Source: Nonomuraea sp. MG754425 (GTDB taxonomy: Bacteria > Actinomycetota > Actinomycetes > Streptosporangiales > Streptosporangiaceae). From it: DNA of 64,000 nt. The DNA is taken from the NCBI RefSeq assembly GCF_021699195.1, contig NZ_SSXE01000087.1, forward strand, positions 1 to 64,000. The letters are read 5' to 3'. A program made the position numbers and the translations under genes. The notes beneath the pieces were generated by a model. It was not told the DNA's origin and did no database searches. It worked only from the letters and a program-made list of their open reading frames with translations. Below, piece after piece: positions 51,301-60,101 of this stretch (the first letter of the stretch is position 1; the number at the start of each line of letters is the position of its first letter).

Positions 51301-52636
51301 GCGACAGCGACTGGCCCGCCACCGCCGCGGCGGGCCCGCCGGCGCCCTCCAGGCGGCGCAGCAGCCGGACACAGTCGTCCGGGTAGCGCACGGAGAGCCC
51401 GCCGCCCAGCACCAGGGCCGCCGCCGTCGCCCTGATGTCCGCCGGGTCGCCGGCCCAGGCCAGCGCGACGGCGAGCGCCTCGGGGGCGAGGGTGTCGTCG
51501 GCGCACATGTACGACAGCACGTTGGCCGCCGCGACCCGCTCGGCCGCGCTGCCCTGCGCCCAGACCTCCAGGAACTCCTGCCGGACCTCCTTCATCGAGT
51601 GCCGGGCCAGCAGCGCCACGCCCTCGGCGGCCCGCACCTGGACGGCGGGCCCCTGTCCGGGCAGCGACCTGACCCATTCGCGCAGCGGCTGCCAGAGCCA
51701 GTACCCGTACCGGGTGAGCAGTTCGGCCAGCACGCGGTCGCGCTGGTGGGCGGCGCGGAATCCGGCGAGCCCGTTCGCGACGGTGATCAGCGGGCCGGTG
51801 AGCGGGCGGCGGCCGGTCTCGTCGCAGAGCCGTTCGAGCCGGGTGAGCTGCTCGTCGAAGGCGGGCTCGGGCAGCCGGTGCACGAACGCCAGCGCCGCCA
51901 CGGCCAGCACCTCGCGCATGACCGGCTTGGTGTCGAGCCAGGCGGCCACCTCCTCACCGGCCGGCTCGCCGGCCCGCGTCAGGTGGGTGGCCAGGCGGAC
52001 GACCTCGGCGGGGGTCGGCAGCGCGAGCGCCAGGTCTCTGGCCCGGGTCAGCTCTTCCTCGCGCAGCCCGGCGCGCCGGCCGAACGCCCTCAGGCACAGG
52101 TCGAACAGCTCACCGGGCTCGGGGACGGCCCACTGGTGTTCCACCTCGACGGCCTGCGAGACGCCGCCGCTCCTGGTGATCACGAGGTACGAGCCCAGCT
52201 CGGCCAGCTTGCGGGCCAGGTTGACCAGTTCGGTGCGGTCGGTGCTGACCGCGATCCAGTCGTGCAGCAGGTATGCCCGGCCCGGCTCGTAGTCGGTGGC
52301 GGACAGCAGGTCGGGCGCGCCTGCGGCCGGTGACAGCACGGTGATCGTGCTCTCGGCCAGCGACATGCGCGACAGCAGCGCGAGCGCTCCTAATCGGCGG
52401 CCCGTCTCCTGCTCCCCCACCAGGACGAGCAGGTGGCGGGTGGAGAGCCGGCGCACGGCGTCGGGGAAGCAGCCGGGCTCCAGGTAGGAGCGCAGCAGTG
52501 TGTCGGCCTCCCGCCGGGTCAGGTCTCGGGTGGCCGGGCGGGCCACCGTTCGAAGATGCTCGGTGACGGCAATGAGACTGCCGGTGAGCGTTATGTTGTC
52601 GAGGTCGATCTCGCCCGGCTCAGGCGTTTCGGTCAC
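51278..52636 (-). CDS. STAND-like protein with a degenerate P-loop
   Basis: 452-residue soluble protein I cannot assign to a named family. Residues 57-90 (FPDAVRRLSTRHLLVLVGEQETGRRLGALALLSR) look like a STAND/AAA Walker A segment, but the invariant Gly-Lys-Ser/Thr is Gly79-Arg80-Arg81. A Walker B-like strand is AYLLHDWIAV with Asp126, and SYLVITRSG resembles sensor 1. From about 200 the protein is helical with HEAT-like repeats (LPTPAEVVRLATHL, PVMREVLAVAALAFVHRL, VQVRAAEGVALLARH). GTG start with GAGGTGG 5 nt upstream. It stands alone between convergent and divergent genes. Its architecture recalls conflict or signalling NTPases of filamentous actinomycetes; nucleotide binding is doubtful. 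Confidence 0.75.
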   Translation of the reverse strand: MTETPEPGEIDLDNITLTGSLIAVTEHLRTVARPATRDLTRREADTLLRSYLEPGCFPDAVRRLSTRHLLVLVGEQETGRRLGALALLSRMSLAESTITVLSPAAGAPDLLSATDYEPGRAYLLHDWIAVSTDRTELVNLARKLAELGSYLVITRSGGVSQAVEVEHQWAVPEPGELFDLCLRAFGRRAGLREEELTRARDLALALPTPAEVVRLATHLTRAGEPAGEEVAAWLDTKPVMREVLAVAALAFVHRLPEPAFDEQLTRLERLCDETGRRPLTGPLITVANGLAGFRAAHQRDRVLAELLTRYGYWLWQPLREWVRSLPGQGPAVQVRAAEGVALLARHSMKEVRQEFLEVWAQGSAAERVAAANVLSYMCADDTLAPEALAVALAWAGDPADIRATAAALVLGGGLSVRYPDDCVRLLRRLEGAGGPAAAVAGQSLSLRDLPRR

Positions 52637-52975
52637 GAAGCCACCTCGGTAATGAACGGGAAAGTTTTCTACAGCGATTATTGTCGGACAACGAGATTCT
52701 TCGCTTTATACCGGAGGGTTGCACAGCGTCACCAAATCCGCCCTGACCTGCGAATATGGACGCGGTGCCGACACGCCGACCAGCCCTCCACTGCTCTGCT
52801 CAGACCCTACAGCCTCTCGGCATCCCACCATTGCACGATCTAGCGGGCCTGAAAACACGAATGACTCCAGAAGAAGATATATACCTATTTACGGACTACA
52901 CGAACACCGTCCACAGTGACTAGTCAAGAGGCGGCGGGCTTGACTCGGCATCCTCACACGGATCAGGTGGTGCAT
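52637..52975. promoter_or_regulatory. 339-bp divergent intergenic region
   Basis: The sequence between the STAND-like gene and the acyl-CoA ligase gene is visibly more AT-rich than its surroundings, especially 52876-52898 (AGATATATACCTATTTACGG). It presumably holds promoters for both genes. I found no RNA gene, convincing palindrome or coding frame in it. Confidence 0.4.
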
Positions 52976-54454
52976 GTGACCGAGCAGACACTGGGCAGGC
53001 TGGCGGAAGAGTCGTGGAACCGGTTCGACGACCACGACTCGATGTACTACGAAGGCGTCTGGCACCGCAGCCACGCGCTCGCCGAACGGGCCCGCCGGAT
53101 GTGCGGCGGATTCGCCGAGGCGGGCATCCGGCCGGGCGACCGGGTGGCCGTCATGATGGCCAACTCCCCCGAGGTGCCCCTGGTCTACCAGGCCCTGTGG
53201 GCGGCGGGCGCGGTGGTGACGCCGGTGGTGTTCCTGGTGGGGCCGCAGGAGCTGCGGCACGTCCTGCTCGACAGCGGCGCCGTCGCGGTGGTCACCTCGC
53301 CGGAGCTGGCGGAGCACGTCCGCGCCGCCGGCGTCGACATCCCCGTCCACGTGAACACGGCCGAGCTCGAACGGGCGGCCGAGCGCGGCCCCGTGCCCAG
53401 GGCCCCCGACGACCTGGCCGCCCTCATGTACACCGGCGGCACGACCGGCAGGGCCAAGGGCGTCATGCTGAGCCATCACGGCCTGTGGCACGTGGCCAGG
53501 GACTCCTTCCACCTGTCCCACCGGGAGGGCCGGAACCGGGCGCTGGTGCCCGTGCCGCTGTCGCACGCGTACGGGCTGATCGTCACCATCGCCGGGATGC
53601 ACGCCACCGAGCCGCAGCAGGCGGTGCTGATGCGCTGGTTCGAGCCGCGGGCGTTCCTCGAACTGGCCGCCGAGCAGCGCGTCCAGTACGGCACCGTGGT
53701 CCCCGCCATGATCCACCTCCTGCTCGCCGAGCCGCTCGAATCCCACCCGCTGCCCGACCTGGCCTACCTCACCTGCGGCGCGGCGCCGCTCGGCCGGCAG
53801 ACGCTGGAGGAGTTCGAGCGCAGGGTGCCGGGCGTGCAGATCCTGGAGGGATACGGGCTGACCGAGACCAGCGCCGTCACCACGTTCAACCCGCCGGGCC
53901 GGCGGCGGATCGGCAGCGTCGGCCTGCCGCTCGCCGGGTACACGATCACCATCCGCGACGACGACGGCGAGGCGGCGGAACTCGGGGACGTCGGCGAGAT
54001 CTGCGTCACCGGCGACTCGCTGATGCTCGGCTACTGGGGCGAGCACGAGCCCGACCCCGACGGCACCGCGCTGGTCGGCAAGGAACTGCGTACCGGCGAC
54101 CTCGGCTGCCTCGACGACGACGGCTACCTGTATGTCGTGGACAGGAAGAAGGACCTGATCATCCGGGGCGGCTTCAACGTGTTCCCGCGCGACGTCGAGG
54201 ACGCCCTCAACCTGCACCCCGACGTCGTGACCTCGGGCGTCGTGGGCCGCCCCGACCCCCAGCTCGGGGAGGAGGTCGTGGCGTTCGTGCAGCTCGGGCC
54301 GGATGCTACGGTGACCGCCGGGGAGCTGATCGAGTGGACCCGCGAGCGGGTGGGGCGGGTGAAGTACCCGCGCGAGGTGCGCTTCGTCGACTCCGTGCCG
54401 CTGACGAGCGTGCTCAAGCTCGACCGCAGGGCGCTGCGCGCCAGGCTCGGCTGA
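52976..54454 (+). CDS. Class I adenylate-forming acyl-CoA ligase
   Basis: 492-residue enzyme that activates a carboxylic acid, probably a fatty or aryl acid, to its CoA thioester with ATP. The P-loop-like motif is ALMYTGGTTGRAKGVMLSH near 145-163, then GYGLTETSAVTTFNPPG. The hinge motif LRTGDLGCLDDDGYLYVVDRKKDLIIRGGFNVFPRDVE is of the CoA-ligase form, with GGFNVFP. The C-terminal catalytic lysine is in LTSVLKLDRRALR. The GTG at 52976 with AGGTGGTG upstream gives the usual N-terminus; GTG at 52916 is the longer alternative. No pathway partner is nearby. Confidence 0.87.
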   Translation: MTEQTLGRLAEESWNRFDDHDSMYYEGVWHRSHALAERARRMCGGFAEAGIRPGDRVAVMMANSPEVPLVYQALWAAGAVVTPVVFLVGPQELRHVLLDSGAVAVVTSPELAEHVRAAGVDIPVHVNTAELERAAERGPVPRAPDDLAALMYTGGTTGRAKGVMLSHHGLWHVARDSFHLSHREGRNRALVPVPLSHAYGLIVTIAGMHATEPQQAVLMRWFEPRAFLELAAEQRVQYGTVVPAMIHLLLAEPLESHPLPDLAYLTCGAAPLGRQTLEEFERRVPGVQILEGYGLTETSAVTTFNPPGRRRIGSVGLPLAGYTITIRDDDGEAAELGDVGEICVTGDSLMLGYWGEHEPDPDGTALVGKELRTGDLGCLDDDGYLYVVDRKKDLIIRGGFNVFPRDVEDALNLHPDVVTSGVVGRPDPQLGEEVVAFVQLGPDATVTAGELIEWTRERVGRVKYPREVRFVDSVPLTSVLKLDRRALRARLG

Positions 54455-54552
54455 CCCGCCGCCGGCGGGCTTCGCGGGTGCCGGCCGATCTCGTCCTCCC
54501 GGTCAGAGGGGCGTCAATTCCGTGATAAGTGTTGACCTGTCTGGAGGTGAAC

Positions 54553-54903
54553 ATGAGTCAGGACGACCCGTCGGGATACCCGTACCAGCCGTACGGCGCC
54601 CCGTACGGCGAGCAGCCGCCTCCTGCCTACGGCTACGGCCGGCCGCCGCCCCCGAGGAACAGCGGGCCGAGCGCCAACGCCATCGTCTCCCTCGTGCTCA
54701 ATCTCCTGGCGGTCGTCGGCTGCTGCAACATCCTCGCCATCCCCGGCGCCATCCTGGCCGGCCTGGCGATCGGCAGGTCCGGCACCGAGCCGGAGAAGGC
54801 GCGCACCATGGTCATCTGGAGCTGGGTGCTGTTCGGGGTCGGCTTCGTGCTGACCATCGGCGGATTCATCGTCCTGGGGCTCGCCGGCGCCTTCGACGAC
54901 TGA
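54553..54903 (+). CDS. DUF4190-like small membrane protein
   Basis: 116-residue protein with a Pro/Tyr/Gly-rich cytoplasmic N-terminus (YPYQPYGAPYGEQPPPAYGYG) and two membrane helices, SLVLNLLAVVGCCNILAIPGAILAGLAIG and VIWSWVLFGVGFVLTIGGFIVLGLAG. The first helix pair with G-x-x-x-A-x-x-x-G resembles the DUF4190 domain found in many actinobacterial envelope proteins. A full GGAGGTGA ribosome-binding site lies just upstream of the ATG at 54553. Function unknown. Confidence 0.8.
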   Translation: MSQDDPSGYPYQPYGAPYGEQPPPAYGYGRPPPPRNSGPSANAIVSLVLNLLAVVGCCNILAIPGAILAGLAIGRSGTEPEKARTMVIWSWVLFGVGFVLTIGGFIVLGLAGAFDD

Positions 54904-55052
54904 TCAACCGGCTGGTTCGGCCGCTGATCAGCCGATCCGCGCGGACTAATCCTGGCCCGCGCGTTGTTGCATCCTCGGAGCGGGGGAGCCGGGATCAGGA
55001 GACGATGGTCCTGTTGCGCCAGGCCCCCGTCTGAACCCACGGAGATTAGCCA

Positions 55053-56699
55053 GTGAGCGATGGACCGCTGATCGTCCAGTCGGACAAAACGCTGCTGCTC
55101 GAGGTCGACCACGAGCGGGCCGACGCCTGCCGTAAGGCCATCGCGCCGTTCGCCGAGCTCGAACGCGCCCCCGAGCACGTGCACACCTACCGTGTCACCC
55201 CGCTCGCGCTGTGGAACGCCCGCGCCGCCGGCCACGACGCCGAGCAGGTCATCGACGCGCTGATCAGCTTCAGCCGCTACCCGGTGCCACACGCGCTGCT
55301 GGTGGACGTCGCCGAGACGATGGCCCGCTACGGCCGGCTGCGGCTGGAGAAGGAGCCCGTCCACGGCCTCGTCCTGACCTCCACCGACCGGGCCGTGCTC
55401 GAAGAGGTGCTGCGCTCGAAGAAGATCCAGCCGATGCTGGGCGACCGCCTCGGCGCCGACTCCGTCGTCGTGCACCCGAGCGACCGGGGCAACGTCAAGC
55501 AGGCCCTGCTCAAGCTGGGCTGGCCGGCCGAGGACCTGGCCGGCTACGTGGACGGCGAGGCCCACCCGATCAAGCTGCGCGAGGACGGCTGGGCGCTGCG
55601 GCCCTACCAGCGCGAGGCGGCCGAGGCGTTCTGGAACGGCGGCTCCGGCGTGGTCGTGCTGCCCTGCGGGGCGGGCAAGACCATCGTCGGCGCGGCGGCC
55701 ATGGCCCAGGCCGAGGCCACCACGCTCATCCTGGTCACGAACACGGTCTCGGCGCACCAGTGGAAGACCGAGCTGCTCAAGCGCACGTCGCTGACCGAGG
55801 ACGAGATCGGCGAGTACTCCGGCAACAAGAAGGAGATCCGCCCGGTCACCATCGCCACGTACCAGGTGATGACCACGCGGCGCAAAGGCGTCTACAGCCA
55901 CCTGGAGCTCTTCGACGCCCGCGACTGGGGCCTGATCGTCTACGACGAGGTGCACCTGCTGCCCGCGCCGATCTTCCGGATGACCGCCGACCTCCAGGCG
56001 CGCAGGCGGGTCGGCCTGACCGCCACGCTGGTCCGCGAGGACGGCCGCGAGGGCGACGTCTTCTCGCTGATCGGCCCCAAGCGCTACGACGCGCCCTGGA
56101 AGGAGATGGAGAACCAGGGCTGGATCGCGCCGGCCGACTGCGTCGAGGTGCGGGTGACGCTGACGGACGAGGAGCGGCTGGCGTACGCGATGGCGGAGTC
56201 CGAGGAGCGCTACCGCTTCTGCGCCACCACGCCGTCGAAGACGTTGGTGACCGAGGCGCTGGTCCGCCGCCATCTGGGCGAGCAGGTGCTGGTCATCGGC
56301 CAGTACATCGACCAGCTCGACGAGCTCGGCGAGCACCTCAACGCCCCCGTCATCAAGGGCGAGACCAGGATCAAGGAGCGTGAGCGGCTCTACCAGGCCT
56401 TCCGCGACAAGGAGATCCAGGTGCTGGTGGTGTCGAAGGTGGCCAACTTCTCCATCGACCTGCCGGAGGCGGCCGTCGCGATCCAGGTGTCGGGCACGTT
56501 CGGCTCGCGTCAGGAGGAGGCCCAGCGGCTCGGACGGGTGCTGCGGCCCAAGGCCGACGGCGGGGGCGCGCGCTTCTACACGGTGGTCAGCCGGGACACG
56601 GTGGACCAGGAGTTCGCGGCGCACCGGCAGCGGTTCCTGGCCGAGCAGGGGTACGCCTACCAGATCATCGACGCCGACGACGTGCTGGGCGGCGTGTAG
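55053..56699 (+). CDS. xpb: DNA repair helicase XPB (ERCC3-like)
   Basis: 548-residue superfamily 2 3'-to-5' DNA helicase. The N-terminal damage-recognition-like domain occupies residues 1-170. The motor has Walker A PCGAGKT at 204-210, motif Ia LVTNTVSAHQWK, DEVH box at 298-301, and motif III GLTATLVREDGRE containing the RED motif (328-330) typical of XPB. Motif VI is GTFGSRQEEAQRLGRVLRP. GTG start with GGAG about 9 nt upstream. The usual adjacent partner (48961-51300) is separated here by three genes. Bacterial XPB is assigned to nucleotide excision repair mainly from biochemistry of the mycobacterial and archaeal proteins. Confidence 0.94.
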   Translation: MSDGPLIVQSDKTLLLEVDHERADACRKAIAPFAELERAPEHVHTYRVTPLALWNARAAGHDAEQVIDALISFSRYPVPHALLVDVAETMARYGRLRLEKEPVHGLVLTSTDRAVLEEVLRSKKIQPMLGDRLGADSVVVHPSDRGNVKQALLKLGWPAEDLAGYVDGEAHPIKLREDGWALRPYQREAAEAFWNGGSGVVVLPCGAGKTIVGAAAMAQAEATTLILVTNTVSAHQWKTELLKRTSLTEDEIGEYSGNKKEIRPVTIATYQVMTTRRKGVYSHLELFDARDWGLIVYDEVHLLPAPIFRMTADLQARRRVGLTATLVREDGREGDVFSLIGPKRYDAPWKEMENQGWIAPADCVEVRVTLTDEERLAYAMAESEERYRFCATTPSKTLVTEALVRRHLGEQVLVIGQYIDQLDELGEHLNAPVIKGETRIKERERLYQAFRDKEIQVLVVSKVANFSIDLPEAAVAIQVSGTFGSRQEEAQRLGRVLRPKADGGGARFYTVVSRDTVDQEFAAHRQRFLAEQGYAYQIIDADDVLGGV

Positions 56700-56715
56700 C
56701 GGGGTGCGGTTGGGA

Positions 56716-56746
56716 TGCCCGGCCGCTCACCTCGAGCGGCCAGGCA
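56716..56746 (+). terminator. Terminator hairpin after xpb
   Basis: GGCCGCT and AGCGGCC pair around a 7-nt loop, and the flanking TGCC and GGCA extend the stem across one mismatch to 11 pairs. It starts 17 nt after the stop codon. No U-run follows. Confidence 0.6.
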
Positions 56747-56913
56747 TTCAACGTGGTGTCACGTCCACGAGACTCCGCGGGCCGACGACATTCGAACCAC
56801 CCCCCTCACCTGCGTACTATCACGCCGCCTGCGACATACCCTCATGATCCGGCAAACCCACCAGAAATGCCCGATTTTTTCGGTATTCCCAGATTGGTGG
56901 CGGCTTGGGCGAA

Positions 56914-57249
56914 TCAGCGCACCAGCATGCCACCGAGGAAGAGCACACCCTCCGCGGTGACCCAGGCCAGCAGCCCGGCGCCCATCAGCCGCGCGAACGC
57001 CTGCGGATCATTCCTCGACCACGGGATCATCCAGGCGCCCACCGTGCAGCAGACGGCCAGCACGGCGAACAGCCCGGACGCGGTGGAGACCACGCCGAGA
57101 CGCTGCGAGCACGCCGGCAGGTCGGCGCCACCCGCGCAGAACGCCTCCAGGCCCCACCCCGCGAACACCGACGATCCCCACAACGCCGCCAGCAGGACGC
57201 TCGCGATCGTGGGGAGGACCGGCGAGAAACGGAGCTGCACCCGCGCCAT
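56914..57249 (-). CDS. Small three-helix membrane protein
   Basis: 111-residue protein with helices LPTIASVLLAALWGSSVFAGW, LGVVSTASGLFAVLAVCCTVGAWMI and LMGAGLLAWVTAEGVLFLGGML. A cysteine pair (FCAGGADLPAC) in the first loop may form an extracellular disulfide. ATG at 57249. Divergent from the HelR-like helicase with a 120-nt gap. Function unknown. Confidence 0.65.
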   Translation of the reverse strand: MARVQLRFSPVLPTIASVLLAALWGSSVFAGWGLEAFCAGGADLPACSQRLGVVSTASGLFAVLAVCCTVGAWMIPWSRNDPQAFARLMGAGLLAWVTAEGVLFLGGMLVR

Positions 57250-57369
57250 CCTGTATGCCTACCCAGCTCCCCGGCGGTAAATGCTTTGGAAGCACGCGGA
57301 AGCAGCCATTAAACTGGCGGATTCGCTGCCTTCGACCACCTCCGTTATCGCCCAGGGAGGCGCTCTCGC

Positions 57370-59391
57370 ATGCCCGCAAACCAACTCGCTCCCGACATAC
57401 CCTCCGGCCTGCCCCAGGACGTCCTGGCCGCGGAGCAGGCCCACCTGGCCGAGTCCAGGGCCGCGCTCACCGCCATGCGCGCCCACGCCCAGTCGCTGTC
57501 GGCGGACGCGGCCGGCGACTGGGTCTCGCAGCAGATCCTCCAGTCGCTGCTCGACCAGCGCGTGGCCGCCCTCGCCGACCACCCGGACACCCCGCTGTTC
57601 TTCGGCCGCCTCGACCGCGCCACCGGCGACGACCTGCCCGGCACCCTCTACGTCGGCCGCCGCCACGTGCACGACGGCCACAGCAAGCCGCTGGTCATCG
57701 ACTGGCGCGCGCCGGTGTCCACCGCCTTCTACCAGGCCAGCCCCGCCGACCCGATGGGCGTCGTCCGCCGCCGCCGCTTCGGCTACCACGGCGGGCAGCT
57801 CACCGCGTTCGAGGACGAGCCGCTCGGCGAGGGCGGCGAGATCGGGCCGTCGAAGATCCTCACCGAGGAGATCGAACGCCCGCGCACCGGCCCCATGCGC
57901 GACATCGTCGCCACCATCCAGCCCGACCAGGACGACATCGTGCGCGCCACCCTGGCGCAGACCGTGTGCGTGCAGGGCGCGCCCGGCACCGGGAAGACCG
58001 CCGTCGGCCTGCACCGCGCGGCCTACCTGCTGTTCACCCACCGCGAGCGACTGGCCAGGTCGGGCGTCATGATCGTCGGCCCCAACCGCGCGTTCCTGTC
58101 CTACATCTCCTCCGTGCTGCCGGCGCTCGGCGAGGTCAAGGTCGACCAGACCACCGTCGCCGGCCTCCTGGGCCAGCACGCGGCCCCCGAGGACCCGCTG
58201 GTCTCGGCCGTCAAGGGCGACGCCAGGATGGCCGCCGTGCTCGAACGCGCCCTCTGGATGCACATCGTCAAGCCCGTCGAGGGCGTGGTGTTCACGAAGG
58301 GCGCCTACCGCTACCGGGTGGCCGACCACGAGGTACGCGAGATCGTCGCCTCCCTGCGCGGCACCACCCGCTACAACCCCGGCCGGGCCGCGCTCGCCCA
58401 GCGCCTGGCCCACATGGTGCTGGTCCGGATGGAGCAGCGCGGCGAGTCCCCCGACGACCGGGTCCAGGACGCCGTGGCCAGGTCGAAGCCGGTCAAGCAG
58501 CTCGTGGACGCCGTCTGGCCCAAGCTGACGCCCGAACAGGTCCTGTACCGGCTGCTGTCCGACCCCGCCTTCCTCGCCCGCGCCGCCGCCAAGTCCGGTC
58601 TGTCGCCGGAGGAGCAGGAGACGCTCGGCTGGCGCAAGCCGTACCGGAGCTGGAAGTCGGCGAAGTGGTCGGCCGCCGACGCCGCGCTCCTCGACGAGCT
58701 CGGCGACCTCATGGAACGCACCCCGTCGCTCGGCCACCTCGTCGTGGACGAGGCCCAGGACCTCTCCGAGATGCAGCTCAGGGCGCTCGGCCGGCGCTGC
58801 CGCAACGGCTCGGCCACCGTCCTCGGCGACCTCGCCCAGGGCACCACCCCCTGGTCGACCAGCTCGTGGGAGGCGGTGCTGACGCATCTCGGGCAACAGG
58901 AGGGCGAGGTGACCGAGCTGACGCTCGGCTTCCGCGTGCCGCGCGAGGTGCTCGACTACGCGGCCCGCCTGCTGCCCTCCATCGCCCCCGGCCTGGCCGC
59001 CCCGCGCTCGCTGCGCCCCGGCGCCGGCTCCCTCACCGTACGGCCGGGCGGGTCGGTCGCGGAGGCCGCCGGGCAGGCTCTGGCCAAGGAGGGCTCCATC
59101 GGCGTCATCGTCCCCGACGCGCTGGTCGGGCCGGTCTCGGCGGCGCTGGCCGGCCTGCCGCACGCCGTGCTCGACCCCGACGCCGAACCCGGCGGGGAGC
59201 ACCGCCTCGTGATCGTCCCGGCCACCCTGGCCAAGGGCCTGGAGTACGACCACGTGGTGGTCGTCGAGCCCGCCGACATCGTCTCGGCCGAACCCAGAGG
59301 TCTGGCCAGGCTGTACGTCGTCCTGACCCGGGCCGTGACCTCCCTGACGGTGCTGCACGACAAGGCGCTGCCCGACCAGCTCGTGGCATGA
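57370..59391 (+). CDS. HelD/HelR-type RNA polymerase-associated helicase
   Basis: 673-residue UvrD/Rep-like superfamily 1 ATPase. An N-terminal helical arm (residues 15-70) precedes motif I GAPGTGKTAVGLHR at 203-216. VVDEAQDLSEMQLRALG (motif II) and FRVPREVLDYAARLLP follow. The last motifs are VIVPATLAKGLEYDHVVVVEPADI and LARLYVVLTRAVTSL. Insertions between motor motifs match actinobacterial HelD (class II), which recycles stalled RNA polymerase; the HelR subgroup also displaces rifamycins. Subgroup assignment is inference. GGGAGG lies about 9 nt before the ATG. I saw no clear rifamycin-associated element in the upstream gap. Confidence 0.85.
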   Translation: MPANQLAPDIPSGLPQDVLAAEQAHLAESRAALTAMRAHAQSLSADAAGDWVSQQILQSLLDQRVAALADHPDTPLFFGRLDRATGDDLPGTLYVGRRHVHDGHSKPLVIDWRAPVSTAFYQASPADPMGVVRRRRFGYHGGQLTAFEDEPLGEGGEIGPSKILTEEIERPRTGPMRDIVATIQPDQDDIVRATLAQTVCVQGAPGTGKTAVGLHRAAYLLFTHRERLARSGVMIVGPNRAFLSYISSVLPALGEVKVDQTTVAGLLGQHAAPEDPLVSAVKGDARMAAVLERALWMHIVKPVEGVVFTKGAYRYRVADHEVREIVASLRGTTRYNPGRAALAQRLAHMVLVRMEQRGESPDDRVQDAVARSKPVKQLVDAVWPKLTPEQVLYRLLSDPAFLARAAAKSGLSPEEQETLGWRKPYRSWKSAKWSAADAALLDELGDLMERTPSLGHLVVDEAQDLSEMQLRALGRRCRNGSATVLGDLAQGTTPWSTSSWEAVLTHLGQQEGEVTELTLGFRVPREVLDYAARLLPSIAPGLAAPRSLRPGAGSLTVRPGGSVAEAAGQALAKEGSIGVIVPDALVGPVSAALAGLPHAVLDPDAEPGGEHRLVIVPATLAKGLEYDHVVVVEPADIVSAEPRGLARLYVVLTRAVTSLTVLHDKALPDQLVA

Positions 59392-59456
59392 CCGGCGGCG
59401 GGCACGGCCGCTTCTAGGATGGCTGGGCAAGCAGCTTCTCAAGCTAGGAGGATGCC

Positions 59457-59987
59457 GTGCCCGCACCCCTTCCCCACGAATTCCTGCCGCCCGTGCCCGC
59501 TCTCACGGTCGAGAGCGACGACATCCACGACGGCCAGACGCTCGGTCAGCTCCACGTCTTCGACGACTGGGGCATGACCGGCCAGAACCGCTCGCCCCAC
59601 CTGCGCTGGTCCGGCGCCCCGGAGGGCACCCGCGGTTACGCCGTCACCTGCTACGACCCCGACGCCCCGACCGGCAGCGGCTTCTGGCACTGGGTGCTGT
59701 TCGACCTGCCGTCCTCGGTGACGGAGCTGCCCACGGGCGCGGGCACGGCCCCCGACTTCAAGGGCCTGCCCGACGGCGCCGTGCACGCCCGCAACGACTA
59801 CGGCCTGCGGTCGTACGGCGGCGCGGCCCCGCCTCCCGGCGACCCGCACCGGTACGTGTTCACGGTGCACGCGCTGGGGGTCGACCGGCTCGGCGTGCCC
59901 GGCGACGCCAGCCCGGCGGTGGTGGGCTTCAACATCACCGCCAACACCCTGGCCAGGGGCCACATCATCGCCTACTACGGCGTCTGA
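59457..59987 (+). CDS. YbhB/YbcL-type PEBP (Raf kinase inhibitor-like) protein
   Basis: 176-residue soluble protein with the phosphatidylethanolamine-binding fold. The anion-binding pocket motifs are present: CYDPDAPTGSGFWHWVLFDLP near 63-83 and NDYGLRSYGGAAPPPGDPHRYVFTVHAL near 118-145. GTG start with AGGAGG 6 nt upstream. Bacterial members have no settled function. It follows the HelR-like gene by 65 nt and is closed by a strong hairpin shared with groEL. Confidence 0.92.
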   Translation: MPAPLPHEFLPPVPALTVESDDIHDGQTLGQLHVFDDWGMTGQNRSPHLRWSGAPEGTRGYAVTCYDPDAPTGSGFWHWVLFDLPSSVTELPTGAGTAPDFKGLPDGAVHARNDYGLRSYGGAAPPPGDPHRYVFTVHALGVDRLGVPGDASPAVVGFNITANTLARGHIIAYYGV

Positions 59988-60036
59988 GCCCCCGCCGGGC
60001 GGAATCCCGGGCACACGCGGCGGCCCCACCCACACA

Positions 60037-60079
60037 ACGAACAAGAGCGGCCCGGGAGAACCGGGCCGCTCTTGTTCGT
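60037..60079. terminator. Perfect 18-bp bidirectional terminator between PEBP and groEL genes
   Basis: Left arm 60037-60054 begins ACGAACAAGAG, and right arm 60062-60079 is its exact complement. The loop is 7 nt. It lies 50 nt after the PEBP stop and 22 nt after the groEL stop on the other strand, so it can end both transcripts. Confidence 0.85.
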
Positions 60080-60101
60080 CGTCCGTGCGGCGAAAGAAGA
60101 C

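Noticed and set aside
52719..52919. 66-codon plus-strand frame in the AT-rich divergent region
   Set aside because: No ribosome-binding site, no domain, and composition unlike a gene; probably random.
54904..55052. Hairpin or RNA gene between the DUF4190-like gene and xpb
   Set aside because: Only short pairings (CGGCTG with CAGCCG) and a repeated TGATCA are present; nothing convincing.
56786..56800. tRNA T-arm-like sequence GGTTCGAAT on the minus strand
   Set aside because: The flanking bases do not form a 5-bp T stem, and no acceptor or anticodon stem can be folded around it.
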